64,000 nucleotides of DNA from Riptortus pedestris (lineage: Eukaryota; Arthropoda; Insecta; Hemiptera; Alydidae), in assembly GCA_019009955.1 (NCBI GenBank), contig CM032230.1, forward strand, positions 24,360,001 through 24,424,000, written 5' to 3'. The notes beneath the pieces were generated by a model. It was not told the DNA's origin and searched no databases. It was given only the letters and a program-made list of their open reading frames with translations. Within the stretch, counting starts at the first letter, position 1. Each line of letters begins with the position of its first letter. The position numbers and the translations under genes were made by a program. Shown piece by piece: positions 1 to 12,281 of the stretch.

Positions 1-65
1 AGGAGCCGACTAGGAACATGCGAGTAACAAACAGTTAGCTGAAGCCATTCCACACTGGAATTGCT

Positions 66-250
66 GAGGCCACGCAAGGGCTGCGTGAACTAAGCAGACA
101 TCCCACGTGATGGTATGACACACACTACTGATCTCTTCACACCATATTAAATTATACCATACAAATTATAAATATCTGATGAGTGGTAAAGCGGGGTTAC
201 AGAAAATATGAATAACTAGCTCAACATTTGAGTTATGAAAAAAATGTCTA
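66..250 (-). mobile_element. HINE-like element, 3'-end fragment (variant B)
   Basis: The left edge reads as the reverse complement of the family's 3' hairpin (CACGCAAGGGCTGCGTG, then a degraded AAGCAGATTTCCCACGTG). It is followed by the variant-B sequence that carries GACACACTA. The rest fades into degraded core near 250. The 5' palindrome is not found, so the copy is truncated. Nothing recognisable lies in 251-626. Confidence 0.6.
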
Positions 251-626
251 GGGCATTTATGGGCAAAATCTGAGCCGCTGTAAGATTTGATCTGGGCCGC
301 GAGACGTTTTTAAAACCCAATTAAACAAAAATATTACACTTCTTACTCCAAATGAGGAAGATGAGAAGAGATTTGTGCGTTTGGCAGTACTTATAAATGC
401 GAACAGTTCTTTTCAATGATGAAAGTTAATAAATCAAAAAGGCTACCTGACGATAATTTGGAAAATTCTTTACTTCTTTGTATCATTGGAATTAATCCAA
501 ATATCGATAGATTAGTTTCCTAAATTCAAGCTCAAGTATCACATTGATTTCGATGTCGCTATTTAACTTCCGTTGTTTGTAATAATTTCAAATTTTACGA
601 TTTAATTATAATGTTGTACCTATTTT

Positions 627-1178
627 TAGCAGATTTCCCTTAAGGGAAATCAGCTATTGAGGTCGTACTCATGATGCGATTTTCGAAAAATTTCGTCAAA
701 TGTCCATCGATCCTACCCAGGAGATGACGAAAATGAGGTCCGTTCAAAACTATATATATATATATATATATTTGTCTGTTAACAATCTAGCGGTCGCAAT
801 TTTTGTTTAATCGTCCTCAAACTCGGTATTTAATCGTTTTATGTAAAAAGGAAGATCAAGTACGTTAACGGCTGAAATCGGACCAGTGGGAGGGGGGGGG
901 GGTTAGAGGGGGGATTTTCAAAAATTCGATATATCTCCGTTATTATGCATCGGATCGATACATTTATTCTCTATCTTGAATATTAACTGAGATATTTGCA
1001 TTTTTCTGTTTTCAGCTTCTGAGATGAGATCGGCTAACTTCGGGTCTAGTCGTGAGTTTCCGTCAAGAGCTAGTTCGGGCCGTTCCCGTAACTGTTTGAC
1101 TCTCTATTCTGAAATTTCTCTGTTGTAAAACTTCACGTGGGAAATTTGCTTAGTTTACGCAGCCCCTGCGTGACGGAC
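627..1178 (+). mobile_element. HINE-like non-autonomous element, full length (family type copy)
   Basis: Seen in order: TAGCAGATTTCCC leading into a 20-bp palindrome GATTTCCCTTAAGGGAAATC; a conserved block containing CTCATGA and TCGAAAAATTTC; a (TA)n tract at about 749-770; a block with GCGGTCGCAATTTTTG; a G-rich run near 890-915; a block with TCTATCTTGAATATTAAC; and the 3' end CACGTGGGAAATYTGCTTAG followed by hairpin ACGCAG-CCC-CTGCGT and GACGGAC before a T run. There is no ORF. Inverted sub-terminal motifs, a terminal hairpin, a fixed internal microsatellite and insertion into T/A runs without duplication match non-autonomous Helentrons (DINE/HINE type). The repeat family is certain; the class is inferred. 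A foldback or MITE-like transposon of another class is the alternative. Confidence 0.82.
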
Positions 1179-1379
1179 TTTTTTCAATTCATTTTGTAAT
1201 TTTAATAAAGTGTATTAAATTACATTGTCGTATAATTTCATGTCTGATACTATCGTTAAAAATTATGGGCACTACTTTAAAATGCACTAATTTTAAACGC
1301 GGCCCACAAACGTATTTGCACACTAAAGTTTGGCCCACAACATGTCAAAGGTTGCTCACACCTGGTTTAAAGCAACGAT

Positions 1380-1870
1380 TATAGAACACCAATATTTTAA
1401 AAAGGTTGGTTCTATAAATGTTTCGATCCGACTCATAACGGATATATTTGAATTTTCCAATTTCAACCATTAACTAATTAGTGTTGAATGAAACGGATAA
1501 ATATCGAGTATGGTATAGATCAAATAAACATTTTCTATTCAACACGCCAAGATCTTAATTGATAAAATCACACTTAATATTTGCTTCATATTGTGTAGTG
1601 ATGAAATAACAGCTTAATGGGTAGGAGTGGGGGTTTACTGAAGGCCATGTATTAAAAAATGCAAATATCTCTGTTAAAATTCAAGATAGAGAAACAATAT
1701 GTACAACAACATTTATAGGACATTAAATTTTCCATATGGTTGGTTCTATACAATTTTTCGATTTAACTAATAATAACGGATACATTTTGAAATTCTCCCT
1801 CGTTTATACCACCCCTCCCACTTTTCCGATTTCAGCCTAATACAAACTTAATATTTAGTTTTACAATAAA
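1380..1870 (-). mobile_element. HINE-like fragments, two degraded pieces
   Basis: Two reverse-strand core pieces (about 1380-1545 and 1610-1870). Each contains the block around GGTTCTATA plus TTTTTCGAT and pyrimidine runs equivalent to the family's G-rich segment. The second retains AAATGCAAATATCTCTGTTA. Neither has a terminus, so both are old truncated copies. Confidence 0.6.
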
Positions 1871-1945
1871 TTTTTGCTTTGAAATTTAAGTTTGATAATG
1901 ATAAAACATGAATTTCGACCGATCTAGGGCATGGAGACACATTTT

Positions 1946-2487
1946 TAGCAGATTTCCCTTGAGGGAAGTTAGCTATTGAGGTCGTACTCATGACGGAGTT
2001 TTCGAAATTTTTCCTCAAATGTCCATCGATCCTACCTAATAGATGACGAAAATGGGGTCCGTTCAAAACTATATATATAGCGGTCGCAATTTTTGTTTGA
2101 TCGTTACCAAACTCGATATTTAGTCGTTCTATGTAAAACGAAAGATCAAGTTCGTTAACGGCTAAAATCGGACAAGAGGGAGGGGGCGTTAGAGGAGAGG
2201 ATTTTCGAAATATTTCTGTTACTATACGTCGGATCGAAAAATTATATAGAATCAATCTTATTGAAAATTAAATTTACTATAAATATTGTTATACACATTT
2301 ATTCCCTATCTTGAATATTAACCGAGATATTTGAATTTTCATTAAATCTGGGCGGATAATGGATGAGAGTGAGTTTCCCGCCAAAAGGTCGGCCGTTTCC
2401 TTAACTGCTCGGCTCTCGTGAAATTTCTCTATTGTAAAACTTCACGTGGGAAATCTGCTTACTTTACGCAGCCCCTGCGTGACGGAC
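1946..2487 (+). mobile_element. HINE-like element, full length
   Basis: Both termini are intact: TAGCAGATTTCCC with the palindrome (one mismatch, TTGAGGG) and the 3' hairpin ending GACGGAC before TTT. The microsatellite is short here (TATATATAT near 2070), as if contracted or never expanded. The length is 542 bp. A reverse-strand 135-codon frame across this copy is an accident of the repeat and is not a gene. The region 2488-3159 holds nothing I recognise. Confidence 0.8.
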
Positions 2488-3159
2488 TTTTTCTCTGAAT
2501 TGAATATTAATGTAGTTATTTGTACATCTGAGTTGTCAACGTACGAGCTCTACTTAAGTCTATTGCGTCACCAAACATGAAACTGATTAATTTTCAATTC
2601 TTGTTTACACAGTTTTACCTAAGGGAGAAATAGAGAATTTTTTGTGATGTGTGGTGGCTAAGAAGGATATATACGTAGCCCTTCTTGACGGATTATCTCT
2701 TGGCCTCTTAAAACTATTAAATACTTGGCATGCATACTGAATAGGTACTTACTGCAGACTCTCTGTGCTCGTTGTGCATTCATAAATCAAACGACTTTAT
2801 TAGTTCTATGCTGAAGGCGTCCTTGCCCATCGCCACCATGAATAGATCATCGTTTTTCATTTAAATAATTAGCGTATAATGTGCAAAAAACGACATATTG
2901 TATTGGTAGAGGTTGAATTTCTTGCTCTTGCTGTGAGAAAGATTAATGAAAATTGCTTTGAGTACAAGCAAAACGATGTTTTCAGAATGCTTTTTGTTTG
3001 TTTCCTCACACGAATCTTACACTATTTGCATTTTATCTCTTATGAAATAACTTTTTCCCCAGCCATATAAATAGAAACCCCGAGAGCTATTTTTCTCCAT
3101 ATAACGTAAGACTTCGGGCGGACGCGTTCTGGTTTGTGGGCCACAAGAGAAGAAGATGG

Positions 3160-3722
3160 GAGGGGAGGAGGGGTTACTTTAGGATGAAAACAAGATCAAA
3201 TAACTTGATTAATATTTGACTTACGAAAAAACCCAGGGAACAGTAATTGTAGAACACTGACATTTTAAAATGGTTAGTTCTATAGCATATTACGGTCCGT
3301 CTCTTAAAAAATGAGATATTTTGAATTTTACCCCCTCTGTATTGCCACTATTCCAGATCAGATTTCTGCTGATGACAAATATGATCTTGAGCTTTGAGTG
3401 AATTCATATAACCTTTTACATGATCCGACTTATAATAACGGATACATTTCAAATTATTGAAATTTCCTCCCTCAAACCCCCATCTCTCTCCAGGACGATT
3501 TTAACCTTCAACAATCTTTAGTTTTACACTGAAAGCTTATATTTTGAGTCCTGTAACGATATAACTACAGTTCTTCTTTTCTGCTCAAGAGCGGTAAGAG
3601 ACAAGTACATAGGAGTATCTATGTATAATATATACATGATTTTGAATGGACCTCATTTTCGTGATCTCTTAGGCAGGATTGATAGACATTTGAGGAATTT
3701 GATCGAAAATCTGCTAAAACAG
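3160..3722 (-). mobile_element. HINE-like element, degraded
   Basis: Reverse-strand copy recognised from ATGGACCTCATTTTCGTGAT near 3650, AAATCTGCTAAAA at its right end (the 5' terminus), and the core block GATCCGACTTATAATAACGGATA. The 3' hairpin is lost and the sequence is strongly diverged. Confidence 0.6.
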
Positions 3723-4949
3723 ACTCACCTACCTCCCTATCCGGTCCCACGCTATTACTAGCAGTGTTCTTTTACGCTATCCGTCTGTCCTGCAGTTCCC
3801 CGAAGACAGCATAACTCTGATAGTTTTATTGGGAAATCATAATCTTTTCAAAGAATAGATTCGTACAAAGTACTAAAACTTTGACATTTTAGACAAAAGG
3901 TTGTCGTAACCGTTTGATCGTTATTACGAATAATTTACATTACTCTAAATCAGATTGGTTTAGGAGCAGGAGTATCGGTCCGAAGAGGTATCCCATGCCC
4001 TGCAAGGCTTTTGGTAGTGTGGGCGCGTGTGTGTGTGTATTTATTTATTTTGGCAATTTAGCTATTAACACTTGTGTACATATATTTAATTTTATTGGGA
4101 AAAAATAGTAGTATTAATGCTAGTTTTTGAGAGGTTTTCTATGTCGAAGATCAACAGGAATGAATCTTGTAAGGGAATAATTTAGCCTTCAAACTAAGTG
4201 ATATTGCAATGCCAACGGTATGTTGTATTATTAGAATTGAATCGACGACAAGGGAAATGTTTAACTTCTAGCTCAGTAGATTAACAATAAAATTCCTTAC
4301 ATATGAACTAATAATATTACAAAGGCGTTGCTTGCATTCCAGCGCTTAATATAGACACACATCTGTTAAGATTGTCAAAGGAAAACTTCATTAACAAACT
4401 TGTATATAAACTAGGAAAACTGGCAAGTAATTAAAACAGAGGCAATGTGGATATTATACTAGATGAATCTGTTTTATACTATAAGAAATAATTAATTATA
4501 CGCTCTTAACTACAATATACCCATGTTCTCGGCAATTTCTTAAATTTTAGATCATTTGTCTTGGTGATCTGCTGCCAGTTAGTTACCTCAACTTATGGAA
4601 CAATGTTTTTTAAAGTCCTTCACATCATTCAGCTATCTCAGTCTGGGTCTACTTCTTAATGGCACTCGTTTTGTGTGGGGAAAAAACATTTTCTTTTTGT
4701 TTCTAACTTCCTAGGTTTTAATATCGATACTATGTATTTTAATTATTGTTTTAACTACTTGTAATCATTCGTTGTATAATAGCGGACGGGTCTAGATTAT
4801 GTACGTTACTTGGGAGGCTAACGGACTTCAAACAGTGATAAATTTTATAAGCAAATTGATTATTATTATTTATTGGATTTAGGAGCTCCGCTATAGTGGC
4901 GATGTACTCCTGAGAAATAGTTTAAGTGTAAGGAACATTAAAATCGGTT
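3723..4949. other. No recognised feature
   Basis: AT-rich, non-repetitive within this window. It holds a short (GT)n stretch at about 4026-4040 and no coding signal or repeat I can name. The short open frame near 3914-4108 has no recognisable content. Confidence 0.5.
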
Positions 4950-6125
4950 TGAATAGTTAGGATATGCAAATCCAAATGAAATAATCAGACTAAACCATGT
5001 TGTCAAAAATTCATTAAATAATGGCGATAGAGATTATGTTGCTGTTACGAATAAGATGCCAGAATAACTGGACTTAAACAGCGTTTAAGATTCCTGTGCA
5101 GTTGGAGATCATATATCAAGGAAACCGAAGCTCGAAATAATAAAACAAATTTAGAGAAAATCCCAATCCTAAATGACCTCGGATAAAAACATGTAAGAAA
5201 AGAATTCTACAAAACTCAGGTCACAAATGAGTTATTAACAAAACAGTGTAATGTTTGATAATTATCTGAAAGAATTTCGTAACCATATTAAAGAAAGAAA
5301 TGACATTGGAAATATAAACAAGGGCCTTGAGTTGCCAAATAATCATAAGCTTTTAAAAAATAATTCAGAGTTTAAAACATGAATTTCCACGAAAATAATG
5401 CTCAGCCTTAAAAATTATGTAATAATCTTAACACGGATTCTGAATAAACATAAAAATTCACAAAATGTTCAAACTCTTTGCCCTATGCTAAAAAACTCCA
5501 AGCCTGATGATGAAGATTTGAACAATGGAACTAGTAAGATAACAAAGAAAATAGTGGCAAAATTAAAAACAAAACTTTTGATAAATTAAAAGGAAAACTT
5601 TTAAAATGTTAAATGGATATAATTAAAGAGGGTATTGAAAGATTCAGAAACTCCGAAAAACGACAAAGAACTGATGATAAAAAATTCTATCCAAGGAAGT
5701 AGTTAACCATAGGAAAATAATGCCGAAAACTTCTTTCAATATCTTGGAAGATAGAGGCCTAGAAAATGTTGGGATTCCGGGAGTGATGAAATTAGCTGAT
5801 GAAGAAAGTATTCCTAAGGAGACAATTTATGATTTGTTCTTTCAGCTTACTTCAAAAAATCATAAAAAATAAAGATGAAAAACGAATGAAGAAAGTAGGA
5901 AATCTAGAAGAAAAGGAAATAGTGAAAATATGTGAAGAGGTTTGTGCAGAAATTCCGAAAGATGATCGACTCCTGGAACTTGTTTATTCCTTTAATAATG
6001 AGTTTTTATTAATTGATAATGTCAGAACGAGCCATAGAGCCATGAGTGAAGGAAAAATTAAGAATATTTCTAAAATAAAAATACATATTATCAGGGTTAT
6101 TTTGAAATTGCTAAAGAGATAGTTC
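4950..6125 (+). pseudogene. Lysine-rich coding-like remnant, unrecognised
   Basis: I do not recognise this gene. Open stretches on the plus strand change frame repeatedly: about 5250-5380, 5398-5589 and 5799-6122. The conceptual peptides are hydrophilic and rich in Lys, Glu and Asn, for example NVGIPGVMKLADEESIPKET near 5767-5826, then after a frame change EEKEIVKICEEVCAEIPKDD near 5910-5969. This looks less random than neighbouring AT-rich frames, which are usually Ile/Phe/Tyr-rich. It could be a decayed transposon protein or an accident of A-rich composition. No domain motif is visible, and no start or splice site is supported. Confidence 0.22.
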
Positions 6126-6294
6126 AAAGTCGATTTTGTAATTTTGATTTGACCATTACAGGGAATTTATATATCAGACGCACATGGGTCTATGGTTTAA
6201 CTGTGAATTGGGTTTAAAAATTAATTATGCTTCATACTATAATTTCATAGGTACAATTTAAAATACCTAATTTTATATATATATATATATTAAA

Positions 6295-6321
6295 TTTGAT
6301 AATATAAATTATATTATCAAA
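6295..6321. repeat. 27-bp near-palindrome beside (TA)n
   Basis: TTTGATAATATAA is followed after one base by its inverted copy, directly downstream of a (TA)9-like tract. It could extrude as a cruciform. The origin is unknown. Confidence 0.6.
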
Positions 6322-6600
6322 ATGAAAAACTGAGAGGAGTTAAATTTTTTTAAACTAAATTTAATGTTTTAAGATGATTATTCTCGATATGTCAGCTCCT
6401 ACCTGTAAGAAATTCAAACATTTTATGTAGAGTCCAAGTATTCAATGTCCCTTCAGTCTGTCAGCAAGTGTTTAATGATTAATGATTCATGAAATGATAT
6501 CCAGAGATGTCTATCTGTCAAGTGCGTTAAATGTGAGTGTCCTATGCTAAGTCTCGTGAGCACTACTTCGTCTCTTCTGCTGGATTGTCACTCGCTTATA

Positions 6601-7295
6601 CAGGGTGCGGCAGAAAGGACGGACGGTTTTTAAAAAGTTATAAAACAGTTAATTTTTATTCAAAACAAATTTATTGATGCAATAAGGTGCACAAGAAAAT
6701 AGCATTTGAGACAGTCAAGTGTGGAAAATAACCTCAGGCATGTGGTGGCCGAAATCGTTGATGCAGTGCAGGAGGCGTTCTTGGAAGTTCGCATAGACTC
6801 TCTCCAACATTGCTCCCTCAACCGGAGTTCGGGGCTTGTGTCCCAACCCGACGTGTGTGGTTCCAGCAGGATGGTGCGACCGCCCACACAGCCAGAGCAA
6901 CAATGAACGTTATTCGCCCCCTCCTTGGCGATGTTCATTGGCCTCCTCGATCCCCAGATTTATCCATATGCGATTTTTTCTTGTGGGGACGCCTCAAGGG
7001 TACAGTATACGAACACAAGCCCCCGAACTCTGGACGAATTGAAGGACGAAATTCGCGTGGAAGTCGCCCTAGTTGAGGGAGCAATGTTGGAGAGAGTCTA
7101 TGCGAATTTCCAAGAACGCCTCCCAGCACTGCATCAACGATTTCGGCCACCACATGCCTGAGGTTATTTTCCACACTTGACTGTCTCAAATGATATTTTC
7201 TTGTGAACCTTATTGCATCAATAAATTTGTTTTTGAGTAAAAATTAACTGTTTTATAACTTTTTAAAAACCGTCCGTCCTTTCTGCCGCACCCTG
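6601..7295 (+). mobile_element. Tc1/mariner-superfamily deletion derivative with ~223-bp inverted ends
   Basis: The element begins CAGGGTGCGGCAGAAAGG and ends with its inverse, flanked by TA on both sides (target TA at 6599-6600 and 7296-7297). The inverted repeat is not just a short TIR: 6601-6822 matches 7072-7295 in reverse with few differences. The right arm holds the C-terminal transposase codons, so the left arm is an inverted copy of the element's own 3' end. The 5' half of the original element, including the first catalytic Asp, is missing. It is non-autonomous but keeps TIRs a related transposase could use. Confidence 0.9.
6810..7161 (+). pseudogene. Truncated Tc1/mariner (IS630-type DDD) transposase
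   Basis: Transposase of the cut-and-paste DDE/D class, acting in the nucleus on its own TIRs. The plus-strand frame from 6810 gives VWFQQDGATAHTAR (second catalytic Asp in the QQDG context), then HWPPRSPDLSICDFFLWG, where SPDL and CDFFLWG carry the third Asp 34 residues after the second. Near 7025 the frame shifts, and the other frame continues LDELKDEIRVEVALVEGAML to the stop near 7161, the usual C-terminal end. The N-terminal helix-turn-helix domains and first Asp are absent. The -1/+1 break and 5' loss mean it cannot be functional. Mirror-image reading frames in the left arm are copies of the same C-terminal codons and are not separate genes. Confidence 0.85.
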
Positions 7296-8664
7296 TATAA
7301 TGCTTTATTTCCCGCAGACGATTGTCTATGCCAACATTTTTGCCATTCACGCCAGGTGTTTAATACATTTTCTAATTCATAATGTCCCGAAAATCGACAG
7401 GATACGCCATGAGCTATGGGAGCCTGCTCTATTTATTTTTCTGATTTCCAGGAGTTTGTCCTTACTTTTCGGAATACAGCTTCCAGTGGGAGGCCATCTA
7501 TACAGTTGATAATGTTGATTCCTCTCTACTAAGCTTGATCTAAAACTGTTTAAATACTTAATTCGAGTTTTTTGAAAATACTTAGTACTCGAAAAAATTG
7601 ACTTCCAGTCTCGTGAGTAAATAGTTTTTGTGTCTTCAGTTGCTACTAGATCCATTAGTCGCGTGCCACATCGAAATGAAAGACGACTAATTTATTTGCT
7701 CAATGCCATATAAACCATAATTCAAATATTGATAGACTTGTTAATTAATGTTTTCCGTTTTATTTTTTTATAAACACTTTGTTATTCCCACCAATGGAAT
7801 CCTTAATGCAGTTTACTTTAGGTTTGTCCTTGTCTCCAGTATGCAAGCTATAAGTGGTCTTTTTCTTATTTCTGTGTCCAGCAACGAGATTAATATGCTA
7901 ATTTACTTATGTATTGTGGGTTGTATTTCCATTTGTGACAGTGTTTAAGTGGTATAAGTTATAAAGGGCGAGAGGATTGTAAAACCAGTCTTTATTATTC
8001 AATAAATTTGTTTTACATTTTTTTTGTCACGTCCCCTATTACTTCATTAGAAATAAATCCTAACTACTATAAAGTGAGATACCTAAATACTATAAATGAG
8101 CATTGTTTTATATAGTGGATTTGGAAGGGTTAGCTCTGACGTTTCTCCCGGATAGGTGTTGCTGCCCTGTATTTAGGTTGGATAAGCATTTTTGACATAT
8201 AACACAATTTCTTCGATCTGCCCAGTGTCTGATGAATGTCTTCAAACATCTGCCCTGACCTTTGGGATAAGTTTAAAAAGTATACAATAAACAATTTTTC
8301 TTAATCTCTAAAAATATTTAAAAATCAAAAAAGGAAAAAGAAAATCTCCCCTTATAATAAAAATTATAATTTCGACAAATTTTATACTGCTGACAAAAAT
8401 ATTTTAAAGATAACTCTTAAAATATTTAAACACATATTTATTAATTTAAATTATTTGAAATCATCTCTCGCCTAGAAAGTAGAACGCTCATAAGGCGAAA
8501 CGATCATAAGGTACAGCGTTATAAGTTGTAATTACATTCCATTTGCTGTGCTCAGTGAAGCCAGGTTAATTTTTTTTTTAAATGCCCCATTTTAACTTAA
8601 ACGAACAAGGCATTTTAAATCATCAATCAAGCTCTTAAAATCCAAAGTGTTCAGTTAACTAAAA
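7296..8664. other. No recognised feature
   Basis: No repeat family or coding signal that I can name. AT-rich with ordinary short frames only. Confidence 0.5.
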
Positions 8665-9045
8665 ATGCCCGACACGTACAATGTGCGTAAACTAAGCCAA
8701 TTCCCCGCCTGCTGGAATGGTACACTAATGTTATCTGAAATTCTCTATTTCTATACTGATTAGAAGCCTATTTAATTTCAAATTTAAGTCAGATATACAA
8801 AGAACTCACTTAATATTCAAATTAGAGAAACAGTATATATAGCAAACATTGTAGGACGCGGTTAAAAATATTGATTATTAAATATTTTTCTATCTGACTC
8901 AAAATAACTTAGTAATTTAGTTTTTTTTTTTTTTTCATTTTATCATCCCCCCTATTCCTAGTCTCCTTCCGATCACAAAAATTTATCTTTAGCTTTATAT
9001 GAATCGTTTAAGTGTTGAGTATGGTATCCTTCGAGTAAATAATTC
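8665..9045 (-). mobile_element. HINE-like element, variant B, degraded
   Basis: The left edge carries a decayed 3' end (GTGCGTAAACTAAGCCAATT), and the right portion carries the variant-B block with AGTGTTGAGTATGGTAT. The 5' palindrome is missing. The region 9046-9600 holds nothing recognised. Confidence 0.55.
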
Positions 9046-9602
9046 TATAGAAAATATAGTCTTTAGTGATAACGTCACATTGAAAATAATTGCACATATG
9101 TCGGTTCGTTAAAAACTATATTTGAGCTTCATGATATATTTATTGTTATTAAAAGTTCTTTCTTTCTCCGACTTGTTTCTTACATCCGTCGTTATGGTCA
9201 ACTGTGAAAATCAACTGATGATTATAAATACTGTTATCTATAGTAAATAAAATGAAGTTTTTCGTTAATAGACAGAGTTATAAAGAAGGGGGCATACAAG
9301 CTTGATTGTACAGCGCAGTTAATACCCATGTAATCTCTATATTAAAAGAGTTAAAAACAGAAAATAAAATATGATTTTAACTTACGAAAAACGAAAGGAA
9401 GATCCCCCATTCCAAATAATAAAAAGGATCATATTTCCAGGTAAATATATTGTAAAATACAGAGGATTTATTAGCAAATGAGGCCTTTTTTGATTATTGC
9501 TTAAAACATATTTATAATCCTTGAATTCTTTCCTTATCCTTCTACATTAATAATATTACAAATTCCATTTACAAGAAAAAATCTATTTTTAAAAAAAAAA
9601 AA

Positions 9603-9690
9603 AGCAAGTCACGCAGGGGCTGTGTAAACTAAGCAGATTTCCCACGTGATGAAATGACACACTAGTATTGTCACCTGAATACATTTTTTT
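9603..9690 (-). mobile_element. HINE-like 3'-end fragment (variant B)
   Basis: GTCACGCAGGGGCTGTGTAA, then AAGCAGATTTCCCACGTG and GACACACTAGT. This is the reverse complement of the family 3' end, adjoining an A14 run as expected for insertion into T/A tracts. The remainder of the element is absent. Confidence 0.7.
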
Positions 9691-9929
9691 CTTTTTCCAA
9701 GTCAAAGTACGATTAGTAGTATTGGTATCCTACACATCGTTAACATTAATCTTGCCTCTAAAGCACCTCGATAGAATGAAGCAATCGTTTGAGCATGACG
9801 TGACTCATGTCTCATATTCTGACAAACTGACACCGCTTTAATTAAACTACTGTTTAAAAGACGGGTGCATATGAACCCAACTGTTGAATACAAGGACATT
9901 AAAACAAATTAGGAATTAGGGTTGTGTAC

Positions 9930-10893
9930 TTTACGCGGTTTTCGAAAAATATCTCCGTTAATATGAGACAGATCGAAATATCATGAGGGTCCAATCTAAT
10001 TGTAAATGTAATTTTTTTATAAATGATGTCCTAAATATTTTTCGAAAGCTTGGACAGTGATCAATTTTTTTTTGCATTTTTTAAAATTTTCATCCCTCAG
10101 TTCATGAGTAAAACGTTTGGTGATCTACAATTGATGTTTTATACATTTTTTTTTTGGAACACGAGTATTAAGCGAATTATTTGTGCTTTATTAGCAGATT
10201 TCCTTTAAAGGAAATCAGCTATTGAGATTGTACACATGATGGGATTTTCAAAAAAATTTTTCAATTGTCCATCGATACTACCTGAGGAGATGACGAAATT
10301 GAGGTCCGTTTTGTTTGATCTATAACAAACTCGATGTTAAACGGTTTATGTAAAAATGAAGTTTTAGTTCGTTAACGGCTAAAATCGGGCCAGAAGGAGG
10401 GGGTTTATAAGGGAGAATTTCTCCGTTATCATGCGTCGCATGGAAAATTTCTATAGAAACAATCTTATTGTAAATGTAATTTTCTATAAATTTTATGTAC
10501 GTTTTTTCATTATCTTGATTATTAACTGAGATATTTGTTATTTTTTTTAGTTTTCGGTCTTTAGTAAACCCCCATTCCTACTCGTGTCATATAAACAATA
10601 AGCTGTTATATTATGAAGCACATTGTTTGAAGCCTAAATATATATAATGTTGCTCTCATTGAACTTACAAGCATTGAGATAAATGCAAATATGTATGTGA
10701 CGAACGTGGAAAATCTCTTTAAATAACGCAGCCCTTGCGTGACGGACGTTTGTTTTCAGCCTTCAGTAAATGCCCATTTCTACACATTTATTTAGAAATA
10801 GAGAATATATGGTATAGTGAGATGAGATGAGTAGTGTGTCATACCTGTACGTGGGAGATCTGCTCTTTTTACTGACCCTGCGAGATGGACTTT
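9930..10893 (+). mobile_element. HINE-like element (outer), probably interrupted by another copy
   Basis: Core sequence with ATATCTCCGTTAATATGA lies at 9930-10189. A complete copy follows at 10190-10747. A second 3' end then appears at 10748-10893, with TTTTCAGCCTTCAGTAAA, the variant-B GTGTGTCATACC and a decayed hairpin ending GATGGAC before TTTTTT. The simplest reading is one outer copy split by the inner one. Two copies side by side would look similar, because the outer junction is too diverged to prove continuity. Confidence 0.55.
10190..10747 (+). mobile_element. HINE-like element, full length
   Basis: Starts TTAGCAGATTTCCTTTAAAGG (palindrome with the variant centre TTTAAA) and ends with hairpin ACGCAGCCCTTGCGT and GACGGAC. 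The microsatellite site is empty: AGGTCCGTTTTGTTTGATC joins the two flanking blocks directly. This copy therefore shows what the family looks like without the repeat tract. Confidence 0.78.
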
Positions 10894-10940
10894 TTTAAAC
10901 ATTTTTCTTGTTTTTTTATTTTTTTAAGCTAACAGCTAAC

Positions 10941-10994
<54 letters not shown>
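10941..10994. repeat. (TA)n microsatellite
   Basis: About 27 uninterrupted TA units, downstream of AACAGCTAACAG. It may be the relic tract of another HINE-like copy, but the flanks do not prove it. Confidence 0.9.
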
Positions 10995-10999
<5 letters not shown>

Positions 11000-11539
11000 C
11001 TTGAAAATTATTTGAACAAATAGTTTTAGTATCGTGAAGATAATGTAATCAGATTTGTTAATATAATTTAATGTATTACAGGATTGATATCCTAAATGAA
11101 TAGCAGGTTGGCAACACTGAGCCTAAGGAGGTGTGACTACTTCCTTTGTCATACCATTTCTGGTGTATGTTTGCATATTACTTAATGCTTAAATATAGTG
11201 TTATTCTCAGAAATGTGAATTAGTTTATTTATCATAAATAAATTATTTAAAAGGATGAACACTGGGGTGGTGCACCCAGTTATTTCTGGTATTTATTAAC
11301 TCTGCTCCCCTAATATACGATATACTTTATTAAACACACTATGCATCTACGAATATACACTTTACAATCGAGACTTACAAAAGAGTGTTTTTAATAGCGG
11401 TTATGACGTACATAAAAAAGCTGTCACGAGTGGACTTAGCACCGCATCAAGGGAAAGGAACTTTTATTCATACATGGTTTGGAAGACAGGTCCATGATTA
11501 TGAATTATATGGTCCATTACGTAACAAAAAAAATTACAT

Positions 11540-11734
11540 TCACAGGAGACGGGAAATATAAAAATATTGAGGACAGTGAAACCTTACATAACAAATAATT
11601 TTATTATTAACAAATCCACAGCACGACGGGCATAAACCCCGGGGAAATGTCAAAATATTGTGTAAAGCCTTGCCAAAAATTTACCATCATCATTCAGCTT
11701 CAAATGAATTCCCGGGCGAAGTCAGGAAACTTAG
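11540..11734 (+). mobile_element. Helitron 3'-end fragment
   Basis: Matches the 3' end of the Helitron that closes at 29399: GAGACGGGAAATATAAAAAT, then CGACGGGCATAAACC, CATTCAGCTTCAAATGAATT and the hairpin CCCGGGCGAAGTCAGG. The hairpin's right arm and the terminal CTAG (here TTAGCTAAT) are mutated, so this end could no longer serve as a terminator. The 5' limit is unclear; similarity may begin further upstream. The region 11735-12281 holds only a short (TA)n at 11740-11756. Confidence 0.75.
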
Positions 11735-12281
11735 CTAATATATATATATATATATAACGGTACTCGTTTTCGCCATCTCCTTGACAAAGCCGATTGTCGT
11801 TTCAAGACTTATTTTATTGGTTCCCAGAAGAGTTAAACTAATGAAATGAGATTCGGTATATGTGTATCTCGTGCAACTGACAATATATTAAATGGCTAAC
11901 CCATTTATATTCTGATAAATAACGAATAGGAGAGTGCTCTTCCTTCAATGTTGTAGTAGAAATCGTGAATCAGGCTGTTATATAGATCCTCTCAACGATT
12001 AGGTTTATCTGAATAAAGTCATTCATTGCTCCATCATTTAACTGTGTTATTCTTTGCCTTCTCAAATGGTATTCATTAATACTACTTTCTAACTGTTTAA
12101 TTTTTAGAATTAACTAATCATAAGTTTATAAAACGGTTCGAATCCATAAATGATTTTAGACAGATCTCTCTCTTAAGGGTGATCAAGTATTGTGGTTGTA
12201 TCATACTGTGAAGGAATTTTCCTAAAAATTTTTTCTATCGATCCCGCCAATATAATATATATTTATATAGTTTTCTGCGTT

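Noticed and set aside
1848..2255. 135-codon minus-strand frame
   Set aside because: It is the reverse reading of a HINE-like element; homologous copies do not keep it open.
7377..7655. 92-codon minus-strand frame
   Set aside because: No motif, no neighbours to support it, and composition close to background.
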